Assembly (NCBI GenBank): GCA_928724745.1
Contig: CAKMXJ010000011.1
Coordinates: 124,001-188,000 of the forward strand
Direction of reading: 5' to 3'
Length of the DNA: 64,000 bases
DNA from: Anthracocystis setariae
Lineage: Eukaryota; Basidiomycota; Ustilaginomycetes; Ustilaginales; Ustilaginaceae
Each line of letters begins with the position of its first letter. Within the stretch, counting starts at the first letter, position 1. Both the position numbers and the translations under genes were made by a program. Below the pieces are notes generated by a model. It did not search any database. It was not told the origin of the DNA and worked only from the letters and a program-made list of their open reading frames with translations. Positions 41,677-50,209 of the stretch are shown here, in pieces.

Positions 41677-42830
41677 GATGCTTGAGTGTCTTGTCCCTTG
41701 TTGCTGTACAGTGGAGGGTATTGCAGCTCGGGGTTGTGAGGACGAGGGTGACTGCCAAGACAAGACAGAGAGAGTTGGTTGGTGGTAGCATCGGCGTGCA
41801 TCCGATCAAATTTCACTTTGGGATTCGAGAAGAAACGCTGAGCAGTCCGAACAGCCTCAGGAAAAAAAAAAAATGTGGAGCAATCACTGGTGCGAGAAAA
41901 ATTTCGAGACCCTGGCCACATCACGTGAGACCCGTTGTTGAGGCTTTTTTTTCGAGATGAGGGTGTTACCCCCCGTAAAGTCACAGCCTCATGTCTAAAA
42001 AAAAAGCAAATAAAAAAAAAAGAAAAAAAGGAAAAAAAGGGTAAGACCGCGAGCCAGTCGCGTGCGTGCCTTGTTTGGTACAGTACTTGGCATCATGCTT
42101 CGGCCCAGGGCGATACAGTCATCAAGGATGGTCAGTTTGCAGGACTGTCAGGTGCACAGTCACATAGTCACCAGCGATCCGGGGAGGCAGTCTGACTGCA
42201 AAAAATTGAAAGTGAGCATGAATATAGTTTCTAGAAAGAAGGATTCGGAATCCAAGTCGGAGGAACACAGTGCAATGGTTCAACTCAGTCTCCCGCAAAC
42301 CGGCGGACCTTGTTTCTTAGGCTCGGAGTTCAATGGTAAAGTATACAGTGATAGTAGCAGCCAAGACGTCAGATAAACAAGTCAGGTTTTGACAGACAGA
42401 AATGCTGTGACCACTGTTTAGTACAGTGCTGTAAAAGTAGAAAAGCGCTGGCTTGCGTCATTGTCCCAAAGCTGACTCTACCGGGAGCAAACAAAAGCCA
42501 AGTTGCGGACAGTGAAATCGACAGACAAGAACAACAACAACACCACAACAACACTGTAGGCTCGCCTCATTCTCTTGCTCTACGCTACCGTACTCGGTGA
42601 TCGGCGAACCCAAACAATCAATCTCGAATGACATGGTTTGGTCCAGCTTGCTTTACCACAACATCTTCGCATGATAAAATCAAGACGAGTCGAAGCCGTG
42701 CCAAGGAGTGTTGCCGTACGGGAGCTACTGCTTGCGTATTGATTCCCACATTCCCATCCAGCGGATAGCTTGCAGGTTTCATGCAGGTCCTTGTTCGCTT
42801 AGCCATGGCATCGCTCTGGAATACTGTACT
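41677..42830. other. Intergenic region between UTP15 and the retrotransposon
   Basis: This 1.15-kb stretch includes A-rich runs near 41860-41872 and 41996-42034 and scattered TACTGTA/CAGTAC motifs. No gene frame is convincing. It would have been continuous with the DNA at 51157 before the element inserted. Confidence 0.5.
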
Positions 42831-42835
42831 GAAAA
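42831..42835. repeat. Target-site duplication, left (GAAAA)
   Basis: GAAAA directly abuts the outer end of the left LTR and is repeated at 51152-51156 beyond the right LTR. A 5-bp duplication is the usual size for copia-type integrases. Confidence 0.85.
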
Positions 42836-42909
42836 TATTAGAGTCTAAAAGTCAATCGATGCGAAGTAGTTATCGCGGCGTTAGTTTATCCAATGTTAGA
42901 TACGACTTA

Positions 42910-42931
42910 CGACACTCGGTAATGGATGTTT
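42910..42931. repeat. 22-bp palindrome family, LTR copy P1 (imperfect)
   Basis: The sequence CGACACTCGG-TAATGGATGTTT aligns without gaps to the 22-bp family consensus, whose half-site is CAACAYTCAGT followed by its own reverse complement. The same copy is at 50284 in the other LTR. Confidence 0.65.
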
Positions 42932-43106
42932 GACATCCGATATCCTATTTCCTAAGTTGCGATCTTGGGAGAGTGTCGTGAGTCGTTAAGTCCGTGCTCG
43001 AACTATCACAGAGTTTGATGTCTGTGACTTAGTAGTGCTAGGACAATATCGATATTGAACGGGGCGCAGCGGTTTAGAAGCTTCGAAGGATTCGAACGAG
43101 GAAGGT

Positions 43107-43128
43107 CAACATCCAATATCGGATGTTG
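43107..43128. repeat. 22-bp palindrome family, LTR copy P2
   Basis: The arms CAACATCC and GGATGTTG surround AATATC. The copy in the other LTR is at 50481-50502. Confidence 0.85.
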
Positions 43129-43321
43129 ATGCTAGTCGTCAGATCTTATAAGTCGGTAAGTAAGGTAGTGATTCGATGATTATATTCACTCTCTCGGGTT
43201 CTGGTCCCGAGTCTTATATACATATGTCTTGGTCCTAACTCGCACAGCGAAGGTGTCCCCATCTTCGCTATACGTCCTATGCGTTTCCCATAGTAATTAT
43301 CTTGTCCTCCGTCTGTGTCCC

Positions 43322-43343
43322 CAACACTCATTATTGAGTGTTT
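43322..43343. repeat. 22-bp palindrome family, LTR copy P3
   Basis: The arms CAACACTCA and TGAGTGTTT surround TTAT. The copy in the other LTR is at 50696-50717. Confidence 0.8.
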
Positions 43344-43556
43344 CTCTTCATCGTGTGTGCCTTCGTTTCGCTACTGAGTTTCGTACCTCAGTCACGATTG
43401 GTTCGGATCTCGTCCGCCCGTCCTTCTCTCCTCTTCCATGCTGGGCAGAGGGTTCCATTCGGGGCGGACCGGTTTGCCATCCCTCCAATGCGGTCCTGCC
43501 ATTGGGCGATGGGTGTGTGGGTTCGTAATTGAGGCTCATGATTTGTCGAGTAGTCT

Positions 43557-43578
43557 CAACATTCAGTACTGAATGTTG
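43557..43578. repeat. 22-bp palindrome family, LTR copy P4 (perfect)
   Basis: The half-site CAACATTCAGT is followed directly by its reverse complement, giving perfect dyad symmetry over 22 bp. The copy in the other LTR is at 50931-50952. Confidence 0.92.
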
Positions 43579-43692
43579 GAATCCGTCGACGGACCAATGG
43601 GAGTACTGTCGGGTGTCGCGTGGGTACGAAAAATGTCTAAATCCGCCCGGTGAACATTGAGACCGGTGTCTCGACATTCACCGTCGCGTGTG

Positions 43693-43714
43693 CAACACTC
43701 ATTACTGAGTGTTG
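43693..43714. repeat. 22-bp palindrome family, LTR copy P5
   Basis: The arms CAACACTCA and TGAGTGTTG surround TTAC. The copy in the other LTR is at 51067-51088. Confidence 0.88.
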
Positions 43715-43777
43715 TGTGCCGATATGTGATGTGCCTGATTGTGAGATGAAAAGCTGATTCGCACGACAAATCCAACA

Positions 43778-43788
43778 GTCCCCCTCAT
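43778..43788 (-). other. Polypurine tract next to the 3' LTR
   Basis: On the minus strand GATGAGGGGGAC directly precedes the LTR's TGTTGG. The purine run GAGGGGGA is the expected plus-strand primer site for reverse transcription. Confidence 0.65.
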
Positions 43789-43850
43789 CGAGCACTCACA
43801 TCACACGGCACAGACAAGTACATCGCATTCAAGACGTGACATTGATTTTC

Positions 43851-45608
43851 TTACTCTTCGTGTTCCTGGTCCGTGTTTCCACGTCCAGTCTTACGTCCGA
43901 CGAGCGCTTCACGCTCGTCGAACATCTTCCGAAGAGTTCCGGCAATCCTGATGACGTTGGCCGGAGTCCAGAGGCGAGGCTTGTTCTTCTCGCCCCTCAC
44001 GTTCCTGTCGCCCTTGATGCCGGCTTCCGCTGCTTGTCGCAGCTCCTCCAGTCCAGCTCGGATTTCACCCGCAAGTACCACTCGTCGGGTGCGCTTACCT
44101 TCGAATCCAGTCCCTCGACAAATCCTGCCGCTGACGATGCAGGCGTCGCAGGCACCCTTGTCTGTTGCGCGATTCCGGCCCATGTGGTTGACACCGGCGC
44201 CGTACGTGCAAAGGATCCTGCGCATCTCGCAGGGCTTGCACGACGGCTCGGCGACGCGGAATCCGGGATGCAGGTCGTCACCATGCTTGGGGAAGTGCTC
44301 GGATGAGCAACGTACTTCCCCAGCAGGTACGACAAACCTGCGTTGCTTCTCCAGGCCGATATCGGGGTCCATCGGCCCGGACCAAGCAAGATGCGGTGGC
44401 AAGGGCCACCTTGCGCATCCACCAGCGGGCTCGGGTGCCAGGCTGGGAGGGTTTCGACGAGAGGCGCTTGCATCCTCTTCGTCGTCGTCGTCGATGGGAT
44501 TACCCTTGTCGTCCTGAGGGTTTCGAAAGAGAGATTGGCTGGGCAGAGGAAGGTCGACCGCAGTCAGGGAAGTGGAGTGAGAGAGGGAGGTGGCATTCCG
44601 AGCCGACCTCAACCTCAGGGCGCTCGTGCTCGGTCGAGCAGAGACAGGCGTCGTAGGAGCCGTGCTTCCGGGAGCGAAGGGCGGCGAAGATGGTTCGTCC
44701 GCCATGCCGCGCCGGGCAGAGGGCGAAGGGGATGCCGTGCTTCTTGAGGCGGACCGCGTTGAAGCCGAGCCACGATTGGCGGGCGGCGAAGGTGAAGGGG
44801 GCGGCACTTGGATGGGAGGTGGAGATGCTGCGCCTGTTGAGGCGGGCAGCGGCGAGGTCGAGCCACGAGTGGCGGACGGTGAAATCGGCGAGATCGGAAG
44901 TAGCTGCTCATCCCCGTGGAAGGCAGGCGAGAGCGAGAGTCTTGCCACACCTGTTGAGGTGGGCGGCGTCGTGGTGGTGGTGGTGGTCAAGTCTCGAGTG
45001 GCGGAGGCCTCGGTGGAGTGGACTGGAGTCATGCCGTCGTCGGCAGAGGACTCGTGAACGTGATCCAGAGCCGTGCTATCGTTAGCAGGGGGCTCGTCGA
45101 TGTCCATGGCAGTTGCGCCAGAGGAACCGGTTGATGGCGCCGAGGTGGCAGTCGCGTCGTCGTTGGCGACGGGGTCGTTGTTGGCCGTTGTGGCTGTGGT
45201 GGTGGTGGCCGACTGGGCTGCGCGCTTCGCAGCGGCAGCCAGTACGGCTTGGCGTTGTGCTTGTCTTTGCTTCTTGGTTAATGCCATCGTGTATGGCGGA
45301 GGGAACGAGTGTGGTGGTGGTGAGGAAGGAGGAGAGAGAGAGGGAGGAGAAGAAGGAGAAGAGAGGGAAGGCGAAGGAGCTGAGTTCAGGATCTCTTTGT
45401 CTTCTTCCGCCTTCTCTCTTTGTCTGATTGTTCGGTTCTCCGCAAGTAGGGTCGGTGACATTCCTATAGTGCGTTCTTCAAGTCTGGCTCGCGTCTTCGA
45501 GGGCACTTGAGCGGTGTGAGAGTTTGTAGATGCTGTTCTGCGCAGCCGTTTAATGAAGTCGATGCGCCGCGAGTGCGCAGAAGATATTCGGTTTCTGGTT
45601 ACCGACAT
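43851..45608 (-). CDS. Extra retrotransposon ORF: Cys-cluster (Zn2Cys6-like) protein
   Basis: This ORF lies between pol and the 3' LTR in the same direction. From ATG 45608 it gives 585 aa; alternative starts are 45461 and 45287. The last begins MALTKKQRQAQRQ and may be the natural start, since the first ~105 residues look like leader and a Ser/Pro run. A disordered middle (residues ~130-400) is rich in Thr, Ser and Pro. The conserved part has WPLPPHLAWSGPMD, KQRRFVVPAGEVR, then C-X2-C-X6-C-X19-C-X2-C-X6-C, then RTRRVVLAGEI and NVIRIAGTLRKMF. The same block and spacing occur in the free-standing gene at 29757-30764. No transmembrane segment is present, so it is not an envelope-like protein. 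A zinc-binding, nucleic-acid-binding role is the simplest inference; it resembles Gal4-type clusters only in Cys spacing. Confidence 0.85.
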   Translation of the reverse strand: MSVTRNRISSAHSRRIDFIKRLRRTASTNSHTAQVPSKTRARLEERTIGMSPTLLAENRTIRQREKAEEDKEILNSAPSPSLSSPSSPPSLSPPSSPPPHSFPPPYTMALTKKQRQAQRQAVLAAAAKRAAQSATTTTATTANNDPVANDDATATSAPSTGSSGATAMDIDEPPANDSTALDHVHESSADDGMTPVHSTEASATRDLTTTTTTTPPTSTGVARLSLSPAFHGDEQLLPISPISPSATRGSTSPLPASTGAASPPPIQVPPPSPSPPANRGSASTRSASRSTASPSPSARRGMADEPSSPPFAPGSTAPTTPVSARPSTSALRLRSARNATSLSHSTSLTAVDLPLPSQSLFRNPQDDKGNPIDDDDEEDASASRRNPPSLAPEPAGGCARWPLPPHLAWSGPMDPDIGLEKQRRFVVPAGEVRCSSEHFPKHGDDLHPGFRVAEPSCKPCEMRRILCTYGAGVNHMGRNRATDKGACDACIVSGRICRGTGFEGKRTRRVVLAGEIRAGLEELRQAAEAGIKGDRNVRGEKNKPRLWTPANVIRIAGTLRKMFDEREALVGRKTGRGNTDQEHEE

Positions 45609-45624
45609 TCAGTACTGAATGTAG
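45603..45624. repeat. 22-bp palindrome at the start codon of the extra ORF
   Basis: The central 18 bp are perfectly symmetric (ACATTCAGT and its reverse complement). On the minus strand its TGAATGT arm supplies the first ATG of the extra ORF. Confidence 0.88.
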
Positions 45625-45780
45625 CGGCGGTGTGTGAGCTTTGGGAGGGCCGATAATTGTTTTTGGTTGACCTTTGTGGGTCCTTTTATCCTTTTCTGAT
45701 TTTTTGTTTCGCGTTTGAATTTTCCTTGAGGCGTTTCGGCAAGCTGTCAAGTAATGCCGGGTATTTACATAGGCAGGGTC

Positions 45781-45802
45781 CAACGTTCATTACCGAGTGT
45801 TG
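45781..45802. repeat. 22-bp palindrome at the stop codon of pol
   Basis: The imperfect copy CAACGTTCAT-TACCGAGTGTTG contains the pol stop TAA when read on the minus strand. With the copy at 45603 it brackets the pol/extra-ORF spacer. Confidence 0.78.
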
Positions 45803-48800
45803 GGTTTCGTTGTCGGTTTTTGGCATTCGATCCCGAGTGCGTCCCTGTTGGCCGTAATCTTGTTCTTCTCGAGTGCCTTTGTCAAGATGTCAGCCAATTG
45901 ATCATTTGTCGATACTGGTTTCACAGAGAGCACCCCTGATTCCTGGTACTCTCGTGTGATGTGGTACTTGAGCCTGAAATGCTTGGTTCTGTTATGGAAC
46001 TTCGGCTCTTTGCTGAGCTCGATTGCTGCTCTGTTGTCCACCATGAGGTCTGTCGGGGTTTTGACTTGTAAGCCGAGTTCAGACATTACCCATCGAGTCC
46101 ATATGATCTCCTTACCGGCCTCTGCCATCGCGACGTATTCAGCGTATGTGGTGGAGTCCGTGATGATCGACTGGAGTTTTGATACCCAGCTGTACGGCAT
46201 TGAGGCGACAGTGTTGACAATTCCAGATGTGGATCGCGATGTCTCAGTGTCCCCCGCGTGATCTGCATCGGTGAATGTGCGCAACCATTTTCCAAAGTCA
46301 ACATTTGATGCTGAATGTTGGGAATCGAGTATGCGTCTGTACATTAGTCCGTGCGTGTTGGTTCCCTTGAGGTAACGGAGTAGGTGTTTCGCTTGGACCA
46401 TGGCATTTGCATGTGGATGTGCGAGTTCTCGGCTGAGCTTTTGGATTGCGAAGGCAATGTCAGGCCTGGTGCAGGTAGCTATGTATAGCATCTGGCCGAT
46501 GATGCTTCTGTACGTGGAGTGTTCTTGTGGGGGGAGCGGCTCTCCCCCTTTGAGGTCGCTACTTGGGTTAAGTGGTGTGTGGACGATGTTCGCGGATTCT
46601 AGGCCGTATGTTGTGAGGAGGCGATTGATGTAACTGGTCTGCGTTAGGTGGATCGTCTTCGAAGTTTGGTCGACTTGTATGCCGAGGATATAATCCAATA
46701 GTTCGCCGCCGGTCATCTTGAAATGCTTTCGAAGCTCAGTCATGACACTGGAGGCTGAGTCTTTGTTCTCAGCAAAGATGAGGATGTCATCAACGTAGAG
46801 TGTTAAGATCACGCGACCGGTCTCAGCATTTGATACTGAATGTTTGATATATAGTGCCGAATCGTGTTTACTTCTTGTGAAACCCATTCCTCGCAGTGTG
46901 GAGTCCGCCTTGTGGTACCAAGTCCGCCCAGCTTGCTTGAGTCCGTAGAGTGACTTATTGAGCTTGCAGACCGTTCCATCGAGTGATCCTCGCGGATACT
47001 CTGGTGTTGGCGGTGGCCTCATGTAGAGGTCTTTGTCGATCTCGCCGTTCAGGTATGCGGTCGAGACATCCATTTGGTAAATGCTCCATCCAACTTGTAA
47101 GCTGATGATCATCAAGAGTCTCAGAGTGGAGATCTTGACTACTGGGGCGAAGGTCTCATCATAGTCGATGCCGTGCTTCTGGGCGAATCCTTGGGCCACA
47201 AGTCTTGCTTTGTACTTATCGATCGATCCATCTGACTTTCTCTTAATCTTGAAGACCCATCGGCTTCCGATGATGTTGGATCCAGATGGTGGTTTGGTCA
47301 TCGTCCATGTGTTGTTGTCTTTGTGCGACAGAAGTTCTATATCGATTGCTTCTTTCCACAAGTTCCAATCTGGTCTTCGATACGCTTGAGCGATTGTGCG
47401 AGGTTCATCATCGAGCTGTCCAACTGGATCGGTGGTTTCAACATCCGATACTGAAAATTCCAACTCGTCGACGACTTCTCGTACCGCGTTGGCCTGGAGC
47501 CTTGGCGATCCCGGCGGTGACCCAGGGGGAGTTGCTATCCCTTGCGCGCGTTCTTCTGGGGTTAGGTAAGGCAAAGTATTGCGTTCAGGGATTTCGTTGA
47601 GGGTTGTGACATCAGTGTTGTTGGTGCGTGTTTTGGTGGGTGAGTCTCCAACATTCAGTACTGGATTGTCGTACTCGTCACTGGATGTTGGCAATTTCGC
47701 GTCTGATTTGCGAATGCCAGCGAAGGGGAATGATGTCTTGTCGAAGGTACAGTGAACCTGTGTCAAGTATTGACATTCGTCTTTATCGTATAGCTTGTAA
47801 GCCTTGGTTCCTGGTGTCACACCGAGGTATACGCAGGGCACGGCTCGATTGTCCAAAGTGGTTCGTTTTTCGGCGGGAATATGGGCAAATGCTGCACATC
47901 CGAAGGTGCGTACCATAGTTAAGTCCGTGGGTCTGCCATATAACGCTTTGTATGGCGTCTTCATGCCGTTTCCTTTCGTTGGTAATCGATTGTTGAGGTA
48001 CACAGCATGCAGGAGTGCGTCGCCCCACATGGTGTCTGGGATGCTTGACTGAATCATGATGCAACGCACAATGTTGAAGAGCGTTCGATTCATTCTCTCC
48101 GCGACACCATTCTGCTCGGGAGCGAACGGTGATGTCCGTTCATGCAGTATGCCGTGTCGGCCAAGGTAGTCTGTCATTTTGTTACTCGTGTACTCTCCTC
48201 CATTATCAGTACGGAGTCGCTTCATCTGGTTGCCAGTTTGCTTCTCCATGACTGTCTTGTATTCTTGCAGGCATCCAAAGACTTCACTCTTGCGAGAAAT
48301 GAGATAAACCATTGTGAATCGAGTGCAATTGTCGATGAATGTGACTGCGTACCGATGGCCTTGTGGAGTCTCATCTGGAATCGGACCCTTGACGTCGGAG
48401 TGTACAAGCTGAAGTGGGGTGTCAACACTCAGTACTGAGTGTTGAAAGGGCAGCTTGGATGATTTACCCACTTCGCAGGTTTCGCACTTGGTTTGTGACT
48501 TTCGCGTGTTGATGGTCATTCCGGGGACTGATTTGGCAATCTCTTCAAGACGTTGTTTTCCTGGATGCCCGAGGCGTTTGTGCCAGTCGTCAGCCTTGGT
48601 GTTGTGATCAGCGGCGAGTCCGGCGAAGTCTATACCGACCTGGTCGACGTATGTGAGTGGTCCAATATGTACACCTCTGCAGGTAACTCTTCCGCTCCTA
48701 GTTTGGGCGATCGTTTGCTTGTCAGTCGTCGTAATTCTGACTTTCTTTCGCATGATTCCTGTTGACAGCAAGTTGACGCTGAAGGATGGTATGTAGGCGA

Positions 48801-50205
48801 CGTTGGTGAGGGTGATCCTATTGGTTAACCCATTCCCTACGTTGACTTCCATTTCTACAGTACCAAGTCCTTCGATCTTGACTGGGACATCGTTTGCAAC
48901 CCAGATTGGTTTCATTGAGACGCCAATATGAAGATCCAAGAAGAGATCTTTGTTACAGCAGATGTGTCTGCTCGCACCCGAGTCCATGAGCCACATCGTC
49001 GTTCTTGGATGTGTTGAATCGGTAATTGAGTACGCGTTCTCATTATTGGGTCCCTGGACTCGGTTCTGAGTGTTTGATCCTGGATTATTGGATCCCTGGA
49101 CTCGGTTCTGAATGTTTGACCCTGGCCGATCTACCTTTGGGTTATTGCAGTTCCTCGACAAGTGCCCCTTTTGTTGGCAATTGTAGCAAGTCATTTGTTC
49201 AATAGGGACCCTCTTCTTACTTTTGGACATTGGACGCTGAGTGTTCTTCTTTCCCTTCTTGTTCCCATCATTCGCGTAGTATGCCGAGGAGTTGTTCTTG
49301 TGTTTGCTTTCCAGTCCATGGTTGTTGAGTCCCAAGCGTAGTTCTTCACTCCTGAGTCTAGTGACGATGGAGTCGAGCTCGACTTTCTCGTCGATGGTCT
49401 GACTTGCGACAGTGAACATTTCGTTTTCGTTCCCGATCCTGTGTATGATCATCTGTCCTTGCTCTCGGCAAGCTCGGTACGTTTCTTTGATCTGGGCCGC
49501 TATGTTCTCGTATTCCTTCCGTAATCCTTTCATTAGGATACTGTATTTCTTGTGGAAGGTAATAGTGTATCCAGCAAGCATGAGGTGATCTGCGAGCTGG
49601 TTGATGCGACCGACGAAGCCATCGATGGTTCGTCTGTCTTGCCTTAGGCTGTTGAACTCCGTCTCCATCTCTTCGAGCTGCCACTTCATGGATTTGGCAA
49701 ATCGATCCTCGAGTGTCGTCCATATCTGGTGAGCGTCCTCGAGATCATTGATGGTGTGCTTGATGTCGTTCGATAAGCTACTTCTGAGCATGCCGCATGC
49801 GGTCAGGTTTGCGTTGAGCCAGTCTCCATATGTGATGTCGTCTTCCGATGGTCGGGGTAGAGTCCCTCTGACGATTCCGTACACCCGTATTCCCTTTTGC
49901 ATCAATACATCGATGCATTTATCTTTCCATGTGTAGTAATCTTTGGCTTGTTCGAGTTTCGGTAGTCAAAGGTGGTTTTGCGATGCATTTGATTCCGTCA
50001 TTGCGAACACAGATCCGGGTGTGGGCGGGTTGCGAGGGGTGTTGATATTCGTAGTTACGTTGGCGACACTCAGTAATGAGTTGTCGAATTTGTTAGTGTC
50101 TTGTGTGTCCCTGCTGATAGTTTCAGCGATCAAATCGAGGGGACGTGATCTTGAGCGAGTTCCTTGGTAGGTACCTTCAGAGTTTCCGTCAGGCGTTGGG
50201 CTCAT
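45790..50205 (-). CDS. Retrotransposon Gag-Pol polyprotein (copia type) with one in-frame UGA
   Basis: One frame of 1,472 codons runs from ATG 50205 to TAA 45790 and is broken only by TGA at 49968-49966, after a 79-residue leader. The next codons are CTA CCG AAA, encoding LPKLEQAKDYYTWK, the usual start of a copia Gag core. Initiation at ATG 49902 would skip this motif. Domains then follow in order: Gag core; CCHC knuckle CYNCQQKGHLSRNC; protease DSGASRHIC; integrase HHCC (HKRLGHPGKQR to CETCEVGKS) and DDE core (HSDVKGPI, LRTDNGGEYTS, PEQNGVAERMNR); reverse transcriptase with FAPVVK, MDVSTAYLNG and LYVDDILIF; RNase H with DADHAGD and TTYAEYVAM. All catalytic residues that I can check are present. 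Several interdomain linkers carry the 22-bp palindrome, read as QHS(V/A)x(S/N)V. The TAA stop lies in another palindrome copy. Confidence 0.93.
46299..46320. repeat. 22-bp palindrome inside pol (before RNase H)
   Basis: The arms CAACATT and AATGTTG are separated by TGATGCTG. In the Pol frame it reads QHSASNV, in the linker just before the RNase H start. Confidence 0.8.
46824..46845. repeat. 22-bp palindrome inside reverse transcriptase
   Basis: This imperfect copy reads KHSVSNA in Pol, just before the strand that leads to YVDD. Confidence 0.7.
47439..47460. repeat. 22-bp palindrome inside pol, decayed copy
   Basis: CAACATCCGA-TACTGAAAATTC keeps one arm. It reads EFSVSDV in the integrase/RT linker. 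Confidence 0.6.
47649..47690. repeat. Two abutting 22-bp palindrome relics in pol
   Basis: The copies at 47649-47670 and 47669-47690 lie in the integrase C-terminal linker. The first reads DNPVLNV in Pol. Each keeps one good arm. Confidence 0.6.
48423..48444. repeat. 22-bp palindrome inside integrase (perfect)
   Basis: The half-site CAACACTCAGT and its reverse complement are complete. It reads QHSVLSV in Pol, between the HHCC and DDE parts of integrase. Confidence 0.92.
49054..49117. repeat. Two tandem palindrome-like units in Gag near the zinc knuckle
   Basis: The units at 49054-49075 and 49096-49117 (42 bp apart) share CTGGACTCGGTTCTGARTGTTT. They encode the repeated peptide N-x-Q-N-R-V-Q-G. 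A weaker unit lies at 49225-49246. They are read one base out of phase with the Pol copies, and the TGA this would create is CGA instead. Confidence 0.6.
49966..49968 (-). other. In-frame UGA followed by CUA in Gag
   Basis: The minus strand reads CTT TGA CTA CCG, with the same frame open on both sides. UGA-CUA is a known readthrough context, and it was reported to drive readthrough of metabolic enzymes in Ustilago maydis. It may be programmed readthrough or a single nonsense mutation. Confidence 0.7.
50064..50085. repeat. 22-bp palindrome in the Gag leader
   Basis: CGACACTCAG-TAATGAGTTGTC reads DNSLLSV in the Gag leader, in the same phase as the Pol copies. Confidence 0.75.
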
Positions 50206-50209
50206 AACC
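50193..50209 (-). other. Primer-binding site matching initiator tRNA-Met anticodon arm
   Basis: Directly inside the 5' LTR the minus strand reads GGTTATGAGCCCAACGC. The plus strand, GCGTTGGGCTCATAACC, is tRNA-iMet anticodon-arm sequence, including the CAU anticodon, with one mismatch to the common eukaryotic form GCGCTGGGCTCATAACC. Use of an internal half-tRNA primer is known for Drosophila copia and yeast Ty5. The Gag ATG (50205-50203) lies inside this site. Confidence 0.8.

Larger units (their letters stand above)
42836..43777 (-). repeat. Long terminal repeat (3' LTR of the element)
   Basis: This 942-bp direct repeat equals 50210-51151. On the element's strand it starts TGTTGG and ends TCTAATA, so the usual terminal CA is TA here. 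It contains five copies of the 22-bp palindrome at 42910, 43107, 43322, 43557 and 43693. Three differences from the other LTR were seen (near 43399, 43543 and 43768). Confidence 0.95.

Noticed and set aside
43851..45608. Extra retrotransposon ORF as an envelope-like gene
   Set aside because: No signal peptide or transmembrane segment; instead it has a six-Cys cluster.
48057..48080. Further palindrome-like CAAC...GTTG in integrase
   Set aside because: The spacing and centre do not fit the 22-bp model, so it is probably chance.
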